This document shows positions 26,128 through 35,162 of a DNA stretch of 64,000 bases, one piece after another. The position numbers and the translations under genes are program-made. Under the pieces are notes generated by a model. It was not told the DNA's origin. It saw nothing but the letters and a program-made list of their open reading frames with translations, and did not search any database. Position 1 is the stretch's first letter, and each line of letters opens with the position of its first letter. This stretch comes from Cytophagia bacterium (GTDB lineage: Bacteria > Bacteroidota > Bacteroidia > Cytophagales > Spirosomataceae), in assembly GCA_004293645.1 (NCBI GenBank), contig REAB01000067.1:1-64000 (forward strand), in the 5' to 3' direction.

Positions 26128-27165
26128 TTATTTTTTGCCATACCATTTTTTAAGCACTACTTCGGCGGGTTTACCTTGGGGCGTGTACGGGTCGGGTTCG
26201 TGGTTGCGGCGGTAAGTGGGAGCGTGCAAAAACCACTTCCACACAAAGCCCCCCGCAAACCATTCTTGCTGCCAAACCTCCCGAAAAAGAACTTCGTAGG
26301 CATCGGCTTGTTGCTGTAAATTAGTTGCTGCTTCGCTGTGGTATTCCCAGGGGCGCACGGCAGCTCCTTCTACACTTCGGTAGCCAAATTCAGTAAACAA
26401 AATAGGCTTTTGCGTTTCGATGGCCAGTTTTTTAAGCAATTGCAAGTGTGGTTGCCAGCCTTTTTGCAAGTCGTCGGGCGTTGGCTTTTTGTTGTTGGTA
26501 AGCGGAAAATAAGCGTCAATGCCAATGTAATCTAAGTCTGCCCAAATGGGGTTTTGGTGGCATTTATCCCAATTGTCGGCGTAGGTGAGCGGGCCTTTGT
26601 AAATTTGCCGTACCTGTCCAATCAAATTGCGCCAAAACTGGGGGCGTTGGCGCACAAAAGCGTCCATTTCGGTGGCAATACAAAACAGGGCTACGTTCAT
26701 CGAATCGGCTACTTGGGCATTCCGAAGCACGTATTTACCAAAATCTTGCTCAAAAATTTGCCATTCGGCCTCGGTTTTTAGGGTAAAATCGCCCGTGTAA
26801 GTACCCTGCGCCACCCACACGTGCGGCTTCAACATTACTTTCAAACCCATTTGGTGCGCCATGGCAATGGTTTTGGCGGCCCCCTGCGAGGTTTCGCCCC
26901 ACCACTGCTGTGAGTTGTCAAAATAAAAATGAGGTTCGTTGGGGCGACAAAATCCGTAGGGAACTACCGCCACCCACTCGGCATTGGTTTGTCTAATAGG
27001 CTGAAAGGCCGCCGTGTCGATGGGCGCATTGGGCGCAACCGTGCAAACGCCCTTTATTTTGGACTGCTTATAGACAAATGACGATTGGCACGACCCGCCT
27101 CCCAACAGTGGCAGCGCAAATATCCAGACAAAAATGCTCAATTGACGAAATTTATTATTTGTCAT
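26128..27165 (-). CDS. GH113-like glycoside hydrolase lipoprotein
   Basis: A 345-residue protein with a lipoprotein signal (lipobox GGSC, Cys26). The catalytic (beta/alpha)8 pattern fits family GH113 and relatives: the acid/base Glu166 in CIATEMDAF, a DYIGIDAYFPL strand, and the nucleophile Glu259 in ILFTEFGYRS. Conserved Trp residues lie near the C-terminus (GGFVWKWFLHAP). Characterised GH113 enzymes are beta-mannanases, but many Bacteroidota homologues are untested. It would act in the periplasm or on the cell surface. It is divergent from the methyltransferase gene and lies upstream of the PorU2-like gene across the palindromic element; no polysaccharide-utilisation genes (SusCD) are nearby. 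Confidence 0.75.
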   Translation of the reverse strand: MTNNKFRQLSIFVWIFALPLLGGGSCQSSFVYKQSKIKGVCTVAPNAPIDTAAFQPIRQTNAEWVAVVPYGFCRPNEPHFYFDNSQQWWGETSQGAAKTIAMAHQMGLKVMLKPHVWVAQGTYTGDFTLKTEAEWQIFEQDFGKYVLRNAQVADSMNVALFCIATEMDAFVRQRPQFWRNLIGQVRQIYKGPLTYADNWDKCHQNPIWADLDYIGIDAYFPLTNNKKPTPDDLQKGWQPHLQLLKKLAIETQKPILFTEFGYRSVEGAAVRPWEYHSEAATNLQQQADAYEVLFREVWQQEWFAGGFVWKWFLHAPTYRRNHEPDPYTPQGKPAEVVLKKWYGKK

Positions 27166-27290
27166 GGCAATACAATTGGTAGTTTGGAGTTTGGTTGTTA
27201 AATTTGTTGTCTAATTTGCCTTTTGTGTAGATAAAATTAGGCTTTTTATCGTTTTTATACCCATTCAGCTACCTAAAAATAAACTTAAAA

Positions 27291-27881
27291 ATGGCTATTG
27301 CTACTAAAATTACGGACATCGTAAACCGAAAAATTTTGCGCCGCGACCGCGACCGCTGGAACTATCAGTACAACTTAGGCCGCTGGGAAGGCTTGGGCGA
27401 CATCAACGAACTGGCGCGTTTTAGCGTCATTGCAGGCTATGCCCAGCACCTCAAACCCAACGGCAAAGTCTTGGAAATTGGCGCGGGCGAAGGCTATTTA
27501 CAACAACGCTTCGACAAAACCAAATACAGCCTCTACTACTCGACCGATGCCTCGGACGTGGCCGTCGAAAACGGTAAAAAATACGAAGACGAAAAGACCA
27601 AGTACGTAATAGCCGATATGAATGACTACGCGCCAGACCAAAAGTTTGACGTTATTATCATCAACGAAGCCATTTATTACGGCGGCTCGGTGGACAAAGT
27701 ACTGGGGCGTTTCAATGCCTACTTAGAACAAGGCGGCATTTTTATTGTGAGCATCAACGGCGATGAGCGCAACGCCGACTGGCACCGCATGATGGAAGCC
27801 TCTACTTTTTCTAAAATAGATGGTACAACGGTGGTTTGTACCCGCAATACGTTTTATATTACGGTATTGAGTGGCAAATAA
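27291..27881 (+). CDS. Class I SAM-dependent methyltransferase
   Basis: A 196-residue protein. Motif I, VLEIGAGEGYLQQRF, lies at about residues 61-75 and is followed by the acidic position after the second strand (YYSTDAS). Motif IV-like FDVIIINEAIYY is at about 120-131, so the fold is the small class I Rossmann type with an EAIYY catalytic-loop variant as in Methyltransf_11/23-like enzymes. The basic N-terminal region (RKILRRDRDRWNYQYNLGRW) is unusual and may help bind a substrate. The substrate is unknown. The start at ATG 27291 is the only sensible one. The downstream DUF2452 gene has its own promoter. Confidence 0.78.
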   Translation: MAIATKITDIVNRKILRRDRDRWNYQYNLGRWEGLGDINELARFSVIAGYAQHLKPNGKVLEIGAGEGYLQQRFDKTKYSLYYSTDASDVAVENGKKYEDEKTKYVIADMNDYAPDQKFDVIIINEAIYYGGSVDKVLGRFNAYLEQGGIFIVSINGDERNADWHRMMEASTFSKIDGTTVVCTRNTFYITVLSGK

Positions 27882-27979
27882 AATGTGCTATGTAATTGTT
27901 TTTAAGTAGATTTTTTATCTACTTAAATTCAGTAATTTAGATATATTTTTATTATTTTGGGTAATTTCGCATTAATCTG

Positions 27980-28009
27980 TTTGACGACCTAAACAATCAA
28001 CTAATTTTG
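27980..28009 (+). promoter_or_regulatory. Bacteroidota-type promoter of the DUF2452 gene
   Basis: TTTG at 27980-27983 and TAATTTTG at 28002-28009 are separated by 18 nt, close to the TTTG-N(19-21)-TAnnTTTG consensus. Transcription would start near 28016, about 25 bases before the ATG at 28041. Confidence 0.6.
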
Positions 28010-28040
28010 TGGTTAGAATAGTAAACATCAAGTTCAGGTA

Positions 28041-28487
28041 ATGCAAGAAATCATTCATAATCCCATCAACCCCGACAAAGTAGCCGAAAACCCAGGCTTA
28101 ATGGCTTACGCGCACTCGGCGGGCGGGGCTGTCATTAGGCCCGAAGACATGGGCAAAGTAAAGGGCAAGTCGGTGTTGGCCATGCGGCAGCAGTCGGAGC
28201 GGCAGCTCAACCAAGTGTATCAGCAAATGGCCGTTTTGGCGCAGCAAGCCAAAGCCCTGCGGCAGCGGGTGGAGGTTTCGGAGCGAATCTATCGGGTTAA
28301 TATGAATTTTGAACCCATCATCAACGAAACATACTACGTTTACGAAAAAGAAAACGGCTCGGACGTATTGTCAATGGTAGCACCCAACGAGTGGGGGCGT
28401 TCTTACAAATTTAGCCGTTTTATTGCCCAAGTTACGCTCCTCGCCGACCACACGTGGGAAGTGCTTTATAATGAGGAGTTTGAATAA
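28041..28487 (+). CDS. DUF2452 family protein
   Basis: A 148-residue cytoplasmic protein whose layout matches DUF2452. The start has NPINPDKVAENPGLMAYAHS, then a GGAVIRPEDMGKVKGKSVLAM segment, a Gln-rich amphipathic helix (about residues 50-80, QQMAVLAQQAKALRQR), and a C-terminal beta part with FEPIINETYYVYEKENG and LSMVAPNEWG. No enzymatic motif is visible and the family has no assigned function. A good promoter lies directly upstream, and the following Rpn-type gene begins 67 bases downstream with a different base composition, so the two need not be related. Confidence 0.82.
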   Translation: MQEIIHNPINPDKVAENPGLMAYAHSAGGAVIRPEDMGKVKGKSVLAMRQQSERQLNQVYQQMAVLAQQAKALRQRVEVSERIYRVNMNFEPIINETYYVYEKENGSDVLSMVAPNEWGRSYKFSRFIAQVTLLADHTWEVLYNEEFE

Positions 28488-28554
28488 TTTGAGCGGTAAG
28501 CCCGTGCGGTTTGTAGTTTGAGGCAAAATTCAACTTGTTCAACAATTTCGTTTT

Positions 28555-29370
28555 ATGACAATAGGCTACAGGAAGCACCAATCCAACCAATACGATAAGA
28601 TTTTTAAAGAGAATATTGAAGCCGTTATCTCAAGTATCATGCAAAATGTACTCGAAATAACGGCTCTTACTGTGGAAGAATTACCCGATGACATTCAGCA
28701 TACCAAAGAACGAAAGCCTGACGTTCTCAAAAAAGTAACAGATGATAAAGGCAGCACGTTTATTCTGCAAATTGAATTCCAAGTAGCTGATGAGCCTAAA
28801 ATGGTTTATCGCATGGCTGAGTATTTTATCATGCTTGAAAGAAAATATAATTTACCTGTAAGGCAATTTGTAATTTTTCTTGGGATTAACAATCCTAAAA
28901 TGCCTACCCGACTTGATAGTGATAGGATGAAATTTAGTTTTCTGCTTATTACTCTTTCAAAACTTGACTATCATATTTTTCTTAAATCGAACAAACCCGA
29001 AGAAATAGTTTTGGGCATTTTAGCAAATTTTGAGGGAGAAAAGCCTGAAAACGCACTCAAACAGATAATTAGCCGTATAAAAGAAACTACTGAAGGAGAA
29101 CTTTCGTTGAACAGATACTTTAACCAGTTGCGTATTTTAGCACAACTTCGCAACTTAGAACTAAATTTAAAAAATGCTATGGAAAGTATTGCAGCGTATA
29201 TCAAAGAAGAAAGAGATGTTCTCTATTTAAGAGGACAACAACGAACAGAGGAGCGAATTGTAAGAAATTTGCTTTCTAAGATGTCCTTGACTTTTGAGCA
29301 AATTGCAGACATTACAGGTGTTACAGTGGACTTTGTCAAGGGAGTTCAACAACAAGTTAGTGGTAAATAA
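28555..29370 (+). CDS. Rpn-type PD-(D/E)XK nuclease family protein
   Basis: A 271-residue protein of the recombination-promoting nuclease / 'PD-(D/E)XK transposase' group. The nuclease core is visible: Asp56 (KPDVLKKV) followed by Glu74-x-Gln76 (ILQIEFQ), the E-x-Q form common in this family, and a downstream YRMAEYFIML helix. The C-terminus (about 235-271) holds a helix pair typical of the family tail, LTFEQIADITGVTVDFV. Members cut DNA and may act in recombination or phage exclusion. Base composition is AT-richer than in adjacent menB, suggesting acquisition. It has no partner gene. A second, damaged member of a related subgroup lies at 32502. Confidence 0.75.
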   Translation: MTIGYRKHQSNQYDKIFKENIEAVISSIMQNVLEITALTVEELPDDIQHTKERKPDVLKKVTDDKGSTFILQIEFQVADEPKMVYRMAEYFIMLERKYNLPVRQFVIFLGINNPKMPTRLDSDRMKFSFLLITLSKLDYHIFLKSNKPEEIVLGILANFEGEKPENALKQIISRIKETTEGELSLNRYFNQLRILAQLRNLELNLKNAMESIAAYIKEERDVLYLRGQQRTEERIVRNLLSKMSLTFEQIADITGVTVDFVKGVQQQVSGK

Positions 29371-29467
29371 CACTTGGTAAATCTTGCCAAGATTTTATGT
29401 TTTTTATGCGCTTCTTTGTTAATACGTTTTCGATAGCAATAACTCACCACAAACCACAAACTAAAAA

Positions 29468-30280
29468 ATGAATTGGACTCCGATTAAAGAATACGAAGAT
29501 ATTAAGTTCAGCTTGTACGAAGGTATTGGCAAAATTAGCATCAATCGCCCCGAAAAACACAACGCATTTCGGCCACAAACCGTAACCGAAATGATTGATG
29601 CCATGCACATCTGCCGCGAAGACCCGCGCATTGAAGTAATAATTTTGACGGGCGAAGGCGGCAAGGCGTTCTGCTCGGGCGGCGACCAGTCGGTGCGCGG
29701 CCACGGTGGTTACGTAGGCGACGACCACATTCCGCGCCTCAACGTGCTGGATTTGCAAAAAATGATTCGTTCTATTCCCAAAGTGGTGATTGCGATGGTG
29801 GCGGGCTGGGCCGTTGGCGGCGGCCACGTGCTGCACGTCGTATGCGACATGACCATCGCCGCCGACAATGCACGTTTTGGACAAACAGGTCCCAAAGTCG
29901 GTAGTTTTGACGGGGGGTTTGGGGCATCTTATTTAGCACGAGTAGTAGGTCAAAAGAAAGCCCGCGAAATCTGGTTTTTGTGCGACCAATACGATGCCCA
30001 AGAAGCCCTCAATATGGGGCTGGTAAACAAGGTAGTACCGCTCGACGAGCTGGAAGAAACCACCGTTTCGTGGTGCAAAAAAATTCAAGAAAAGTCGCCA
30101 TTGTCTATCAGAATGCTCAAATCGTCGTTCAATGCCGAACTGGATGGGCAAGCGGGTATTCAAGAATTGGCAGGAAACGCTACGTTGCTCTATTATTTGA
30201 GTGAAGAAGCCAAAGAAGGTTTTACGTCGTTTTTAGAAAAACGCAAACCCGATTTTAGCAAGTTCCCCAAGTTTCCTTAA
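29468..30280 (+). CDS. menB: 1,4-dihydroxy-2-naphthoyl-CoA synthase
   Basis: A 270-residue crotonase-fold enzyme of menaquinone synthesis that closes the second ring of o-succinylbenzoyl-CoA. Diagnostic pieces are [18 protein letters not shown] (about residues 76-93), the oxyanion-hole region [17 protein letters not shown] and the [25 protein letters not shown] block, all characteristic of MenB rather than other enoyl-CoA hydratases. Length is normal. The gene is alone; the other men genes are not in the window. It ends 45 bases before a strong terminator, so it is probably monocistronic or the last gene of a short unit. Confidence 0.93.
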   Translation: MNWTPIKEYEDIKFSLYEGIGKISINRPEKHNAFRPQTVTEMIDAMHICREDPRIEVIILTGEGGKAFCSGGDQSVRGHGGYVGDDHIPRLNVLDLQKMIRSIPKVVIAMVAGWAVGGGHVLHVVCDMTIAADNARFGQTGPKVGSFDGGFGASYLARVVGQKKAREIWFLCDQYDAQEALNMGLVNKVVPLDELEETTVSWCKKIQEKSPLSIRMLKSSFNAELDGQAGIQELAGNATLLYYLSEEAKEGFTSFLEKRKPDFSKFPKFP

Positions 30281-30325
30281 CCGTTTCGGCGGTTTATGAA
30301 CAAATAGGCGTTTCGGTAAAGATAT

Positions 30326-30359
30326 GGTCTGCTCGTTTCGATGAGCAGACCCTTTTTTT
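30326..30359 (+). terminator. Rho-independent terminator after menB
   Basis: GGTCTGCTC (30326-30334) pairs exactly with GAGCAGACC (30343-30351) around an 8-nt loop, followed by C and seven T. Confidence 0.9.
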
Positions 30360-30400
30360 GTATCTGCTTGCCAATGAGCGTACTTCTCAGAGACAAGTAA

Positions 30401-30440
30401 TAATTTTGCGCTGAAATACCCGCTAAAATTGTTATTTTTG
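30401..30440 (+). promoter_or_regulatory. Candidate -7 boxes of the cyclophilin gene
   Basis: TAATTTTG (30401-30408) and TATTTTTG (30433-30440) both match TAnnTTTG. The nearer one has TTTG at 30405-30408 as a possible -33 element, but 24 nt apart, which is long. Confidence 0.4.
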
Positions 30441-30468
30441 CGCATTCATTCTAATCTAAATTTTTCAG

Positions 30469-31050
30469 ATGAAACGCGCTTTATCCTTCGTTTTTGTTGC
30501 TCTTTTGTTGGCAAGTTTTACCAAACCCGAAAAAAAATACGCCGTCGGGCAAATCAAGACTCCCATGGGCGAAATTTTGTTTTATCTCTACGACGAAACC
30601 CCCAACCACAAGGCCAGTTTTATAAAATTGGCCAACGAACACTACTGGGACTCGCTCACTTTCAATCGTGTTATCAATAATTTTGTGGCGCAGGGCGGCT
30701 GCCCCGACACGCCAGCGGGTTTTTCGGACTCACCGTATTTGCTCAAACCCGAATTTAAAAAAGAACTACGCCACGTGTATGGCGCAGTGGGTGGCGGCCG
30801 CGACAACAACCCCGAAATGCTCTCGGCGGGTTGTCAGTTTTATATTGTTCAAAACAAACAAGGCATCGCGCGGCTCGACGATAAGTTTACGGTGTATGGC
30901 CAAGTTTTTAAGGGTATGGACGTGGTAGATGCCATTGTAAACGTAAAAACCGATAAAAAAGACCAACCCCTCACGCCTATTCCGCTCAAAGTGCGCATTA
31001 TTTACCTGACCGAAAAGCAGTTCAAAAAATACGGATACGTAGCAAAATAA
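30469..31050 (+). CDS. Exported cyclophilin-type peptidyl-prolyl isomerase
   Basis: A 193-residue protein with an N-terminal signal (MKRALSFVFVALLLASF, mature end near residue 19), so it acts in the periplasm. The cyclophilin core is present: FNRVINNFVAQGGCPDTP at about residues 66-83, including the catalytic-type Arg and the F-x-x-Q-G-G motif, then SAGCQFYIVQN (119-129) and LDDKFTVYGQVFKGMDVVDAI (133-153). It catalyses cis-trans isomerisation of prolyl bonds in exported proteins. The insertion between the Gln-Gly-Gly motif and the GCQFYI strand (about 35 residues, PYLLKPEFKKELRHVYGAVG) is a usual bacterial variant. It stands alone; the following gene has a different role. Confidence 0.9.
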   Translation: MKRALSFVFVALLLASFTKPEKKYAVGQIKTPMGEILFYLYDETPNHKASFIKLANEHYWDSLTFNRVINNFVAQGGCPDTPAGFSDSPYLLKPEFKKELRHVYGAVGGGRDNNPEMLSAGCQFYIVQNKQGIARLDDKFTVYGQVFKGMDVVDAIVNVKTDKKDQPLTPIPLKVRIIYLTEKQFKKYGYVAK

Positions 31051-31118
31051 ATGAATTTGAAAATGTCATCTAATGAGAATTTGATGATAAATGTTAAATG
31101 TTAATTGATAACTGAAAA

Positions 31119-32327
31119 ATGCCAGGAACAGAACTATTTGGCGCCGAAGAGCGCAAAGAAATCAACGACGTGTTAGAAACAGGAATTTTGTTTCGCTACA
31201 ACCACGATGCCCAACGCAACAACATTTGGAAAGCCCGCGAAATGGAAGCCGAGGTTTGCAAGGTAGTGGGGGCCAAATACGCCCACGCCATGTCGAGCGG
31301 CTCCACGGCTGCCCAGTGCGCCATGGTGGCCGCAGGGATTGGTGCTGGCGATGAGGTAATTGTGCCGCCGTTTACGTACATAGCCACCATCGAAGCCGCT
31401 TTGATGATTGGCGCATTGCCCGTTTTTGCCGAAATTGACGAAACCCTCTGCCTTTCTGCCGAGGGCATCAGAAAGGCCATTACGCCCCGCACCAAAGGCG
31501 TTTGCTTGGTGCATATGTGCGGCCAAATGGCTGATATGGAGGCTATTATGGAGGTAATTCACAAACACAACTTGGTGTTGGTAGAAGATGCTGGCCAGGC
31601 CATGGGAGCCAGCTACAAAGGCGTTTCGACGGGGCTTTGGGGCAAAACAGGCGCGTATTCGTACGATTTTTTCAAAATAGCCACCGCTGGCGAAGGCGGC
31701 GTAATGGTAACCAACGACGAGCAAGCCTACAAACACGCCGACTCATACTCCGACCACGGCCACGACCACATTGGCTCAAATCGGGGCATGGAGCAGCACC
31801 CTATTGTGGGTTTTAACTACCGTATTTCGGAGCTGCACGCCGCCGTGGGGCTGGCCCAAACGCGCCGCGTACCGTATTTGGTAGAGAAAAACAACGAACA
31901 CAAGAAATGGTTGATGAGTCGCCTCGCCAACGTGCCAGGCGTGTCGTTTGCCCACATTCCCGACCCTGACGGCGACTCGGCCACGTTCTTAAACTTGCTG
32001 TTGCCCGACACGGAATCTGCCCAAGCTGTGGTGGCCGAACTCAACGCGGCGGGCGTGGGTGGGTTCAATTATTGGTTTACCAATATGTACCATTTCATCA
32101 ACCAGTGGGACCACATCAAAACCTTGCGAACAGCCAGTAAATTGACCATTGAGCTACTCGGTGCGCCACAAGACTACGCCCAGCTCGACTTGCCCAAATC
32201 GCAGGAAGTCGTTGGCCGTTTGATTTCGTTTGGCGTGCGCGTAACTTGGACCCAAACCGAACTCGAAACGCTGGCCAACAATTTGGAAGCCGCCATCAGA
32301 AAAGCCATGGTAGCCTATACTTGTTAG
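31119..32327 (+). CDS. DegT/DnrJ/EryC1-type aminotransferase, KdnA-like
   Basis: A 402-residue PLP aminotransferase. The Schiff-base lysine is Lys186 in YDFFKIATAGEGG, and the PLP-ring contacts are VEDAGQAMGASYKG (156-169). The N-terminus MPGTELFGAEERKEINDVLE, FRYNHDAQRN, the FAEIDETLCLS strand and SDHGHDHIGSNRG block resemble KdnA, which in Shewanella transfers an amino group to C8 of oxidised Kdo to make 8-amino-Kdo for lipid A-core. If so, it would modify the lipopolysaccharide inner core. The partner oxidase KdnB is not adjacent, so the substrate remains inferred from family similarity alone. Length and motifs are intact. Confidence 0.75.
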   Translation: MPGTELFGAEERKEINDVLETGILFRYNHDAQRNNIWKAREMEAEVCKVVGAKYAHAMSSGSTAAQCAMVAAGIGAGDEVIVPPFTYIATIEAALMIGALPVFAEIDETLCLSAEGIRKAITPRTKGVCLVHMCGQMADMEAIMEVIHKHNLVLVEDAGQAMGASYKGVSTGLWGKTGAYSYDFFKIATAGEGGVMVTNDEQAYKHADSYSDHGHDHIGSNRGMEQHPIVGFNYRISELHAAVGLAQTRRVPYLVEKNNEHKKWLMSRLANVPGVSFAHIPDPDGDSATFLNLLLPDTESAQAVVAELNAAGVGGFNYWFTNMYHFINQWDHIKTLRTASKLTIELLGAPQDYAQLDLPKSQEVVGRLISFGVRVTWTQTELETLANNLEAAIRKAMVAYTC

Positions 32328-32501
32328 TAAACGAAAATTGCTGCGTGTTGTTTGACGTGTGTTTGTACTTAAAATTGTAGAAAATGTCAAAAAAACTGGC
32401 ATCCTTCACGGAAATAAAAAATAGGCATTTTAAATCATTGACATTCAATTGTTTACAAGCCAAAGTGTCAACTACTTTTTAATGGTTATGAAGGAGATAT
32501 T

Positions 32502-33323
32502 TTGGAAGGTTTCCTCTCTGAATTACTGGGAGAGGAAATTAAAATCAAGCAGATTCTTGACAGCGAAAGCAACAAAGAATCGGAAGATGATAAGTTTAAC
32601 CGCGTAGATATTCTTGTAGAAAATGCAAAGGGCGAGTTGGTCATCATTGAAGTTCAAAATAGCAAAGAATATGATTATTTTCAGCGAATGTTGTACGGTA
32701 CGTCGAAAGTTATCACCGAACACATCAAAGAAGGGCAGCCTTATGCAGATGTAAAAAAAGTAATTTCGATAACTATTGCCTATTTTGATTTGGGGCAAGG
32801 TAAAGATTACGTTTACCATGGAACGACCACTTTTAAAGGCATACACAAAAACGACATCTTGGCTTTGGCCGATTTTAAAGGCATACACAAAAACGACATC
32901 TTGGCTTTGGCCGAAAAACAGGTAGAATTGTATCGAAAGGATAATATCTACCAGATATTTCCCGAATATTGGGTAATAAAAGTCGGGAAATTTGGCAATA
33001 GAGTAAAAGATAAGTTGGACGAATGGATTTACTTTTTTAAGAATTCGGAGATAAAAAATGATTTTTCAGCAAAAGGATTGAAGGAGGCAAGTGAGCGGCT
33101 CGACGAGATGAAATTGAACGAAAAAGATGCCAAAGAGTATAAAAAATACCTCACAAACCTGCGCGATGTTGCCAGCGACCAGCACACCAAAATGGCAGAC
33201 GCACAATCTTTAATAAAAAAAGGAAAAACAGAGGTAGCTCAAAATCTCAAAATGATGGGATTGTCGATGCTGGATATAAAAAAAGCGACAGGATTGACCG
33301 ATGCAGAAATAGAGCAACTGTAA
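32502..33323 (+). CDS. Rpn-type PD-(D/E)XK nuclease family protein, start lost and internally duplicated
   Basis: An open frame of 273 codons from TTG 32502. The nuclease motif is Asp36 (NRVDILVE) then Glu50-x-Gln52 (IIEVQNSKEYDYFQRM), followed by the family's SITIAYFDLGQGKDYVYHG and HKNDIL segment, then a helical C-terminus ending in a small HTH-like tail. In the related family the EGFLSELL block is preceded by about 20 residues with a normal Met. Here the frame continues upstream to 32442 without any ATG before a stop, so the true start is missing or is a rare codon. A 42-bp tandem duplication (32831-32914) repeats FKGIHKNDILALAD. Probably a decaying gene, AT-rich like the other Rpn gene. 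Confidence 0.6.
   Translation: MEGFLSELLGEEIKIKQILDSESNKESEDDKFNRVDILVENAKGELVIIEVQNSKEYDYFQRMLYGTSKVITEHIKEGQPYADVKKVISITIAYFDLGQGKDYVYHGTTTFKGIHKNDILALADFKGIHKNDILALAEKQVELYRKDNIYQIFPEYWVIKVGKFGNRVKDKLDEWIYFFKNSEIKNDFSAKGLKEASERLDEMKLNEKDAKEYKKYLTNLRDVASDQHTKMADAQSLIKKGKTEVAQNLKMMGLSMLDIKKATGLTDAEIEQL
32831..32914 (+). repeat. Exact 42-bp tandem duplication inside the Rpn-type gene
   Basis: The unit 32831-32872 (starting TTTTAAAGGCATACACAAAA) is repeated exactly at 32873-32914. It keeps the reading frame and adds 14 residues beside the nuclease domain. Exactness shows it is recent. Confidence 0.95.
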
Positions 33324-33449
33324 AAATTTGTTCAATTGTAAGTAATTTGGTATAAATAAACGACGTTTCAATTTTGTATAAAACTTTGATAATAAGCACT
33401 TTGCGATTCTATTGACTATCGACTATTGACCGTGGACAAAAACGGCCTG

Positions 33450-34994
33450 ATGCAATACACCGCTCGATTTCGTTCAAAAAAAGCGGCTCCAAGTGTAATT
33501 TTCGCTTGGCTGGGTTGGGGGGGATTGTTGGAGCTAACCAGCCTAAACGCCCACAGCCAAGCCATTGTTCAAACCATTTTGCACAATAAAAACAGCTTTT
33601 ATTATACTGACATGACCGCCTATCAGCGGCCCAATCGGGCGTGGCCAGTAGGCGTGTTTGACTCGGGTACGGGCGGGCTAACGGTACTGAACGCCATTGT
33701 GCAGTTCGACAAACACAACAACCGCACGGGGCAAAGCGGCAAAGACGGCATTCCTGATTTTCAGACCGAAGATTTTATTTATTTGGCCGACCAAGCCAAT
33801 ATGCCCTACGGCAATTACGCGGGCGTGGGCAAAACGGAGTTTTTGCGCGAATTGATTCTGAAAGATGCCCAGTTTTTGTTGGGTAACAAATACTATTTAG
33901 ACCAAAAAAGTGAAGTCCAAACCGACAAAAAGCCCATCAAAGCTCTGGTGATAGCCTGCAATACCGCCACGGCTTACGGTAAAGAACAAATTGAGGCTTT
34001 TTTGCAAACGGTGGGCAGTCCGCTCAAAGTAATCGGCGTGATAGACGCGGGTGCAAAAGGCGCGTTGCAAATCCTACGCCCCGACGAGTCGGCGAGCGTT
34101 GGGGTTTTTGCTACGGCGGGTACGGTGGCTTCTAATGGCTATGTCAATGCCCTCAAACGCTACCAACAACTATGGAAATACACGGGACAGTTGCAGTTTT
34201 ATAGTCAGGGTGGGGTAGGGCTGGCCGAGGCCATTGACCAAGATGCCGCCTACATTGACCCCGCCGCCAACGCGCCCCGCACGGCTTACAAAGGCCCAAA
34301 CGTCAATGTGCCAGATTTGGGCATTGACCGCACGCTCATGGAGCTGTACAATTTTGATTTTGGCAATGACAAAATGCTTTGCGATGCCAAAAACGTGGAC
34401 GATTGCAGTCAGTTACAAATCAACTCTGCCGACAACTACGTGCGTTATCACTTGGTGTCGATGCTCGAAAAAATGCGCCAAACCCCCAACGCGCTGCCCC
34501 TCAAAGCCTTGATTTTGGGCTGCACGCATTATCCTTACATGACCCAAACCATCGAAAAAGTATTGACAGAACTCCGCGACAAACAACGCAATGGGGCATA
34601 TCGCTACCGTCATTTGTTGGCCGAAAAAATACACCTCATTGACCCCGCCCTCAACACCGCTCAAGAACTTTATGACCATTTGCACCAAACCCAACTCACC
34701 AACGCGAAAGGTAATTTAGCCAACAGCGAATTTTACATCAGCGTGCCTAACTTGCTCAATACCAGCACAAAAACCGAGCAAAATGGTACGCGCCTCACCT
34801 ACGATTTTAAATATGGCCGCGCCGAAGGGCAAATACAAGAAGACGTGCGCGTGGTGCCGTTTAGCAAGCAAAATATCCTGCCCGACGTAGCCGAGCGGCT
34901 GCGCACCCAAATACCCGCCACGTTTGAGCTGATTCGGGCTTTTGGCAAAACCAGTGCAAAAACCAAACAATTGCCTATTCAAGAGCGGTTGTAG
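33450..34994 (+). CDS. Exported, extended glutamate-racemase-like protein (Asp/Glu racemase fold)
   Basis: A 514-residue protein from ATG 33450 with a plausible signal peptide: basic RFRSKK, a hydrophobic core (about 15-31), then an Ala-rich end near residue 35-38. The body has both catalytic cysteines of glutamate racemase: Cys170 in VIACNTATA and Cys358 in LGCTHYPYM, with FDSGTGGLTV (70-79) at the start of the fold. Ordinary MurI is about 270 residues and cytoplasmic; this one is almost twice as long, with insertions such as residues 255-330. It could racemise glutamate outside the membrane or have another amino-acid substrate. A housekeeping MurI is expected elsewhere. Confidence 0.68.
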   Translation: MQYTARFRSKKAAPSVIFAWLGWGGLLELTSLNAHSQAIVQTILHNKNSFYYTDMTAYQRPNRAWPVGVFDSGTGGLTVLNAIVQFDKHNNRTGQSGKDGIPDFQTEDFIYLADQANMPYGNYAGVGKTEFLRELILKDAQFLLGNKYYLDQKSEVQTDKKPIKALVIACNTATAYGKEQIEAFLQTVGSPLKVIGVIDAGAKGALQILRPDESASVGVFATAGTVASNGYVNALKRYQQLWKYTGQLQFYSQGGVGLAEAIDQDAAYIDPAANAPRTAYKGPNVNVPDLGIDRTLMELYNFDFGNDKMLCDAKNVDDCSQLQINSADNYVRYHLVSMLEKMRQTPNALPLKALILGCTHYPYMTQTIEKVLTELRDKQRNGAYRYRHLLAEKIHLIDPALNTAQELYDHLHQTQLTNAKGNLANSEFYISVPNLLNTSTKTEQNGTRLTYDFKYGRAEGQIQEDVRVVPFSKQNILPDVAERLRTQIPATFELIRAFGKTSAKTKQLPIQERL

Positions 34995-35162
34995 GCGAAG
35001 GCAGTAAAATGCGCTTTTTGCGCAATGTTTTTATCTACTTATTTGGCTTCATCGCGTTTTTCCTCTTTTCACGCCCTTTTTTCCTGCTTTCAACAAAAAG
35101 TGCTATTTAGGCAGCTTGCCGTTTTTCAATTTTGTTTCATCAAATTTTAAAACAGAAACAAA

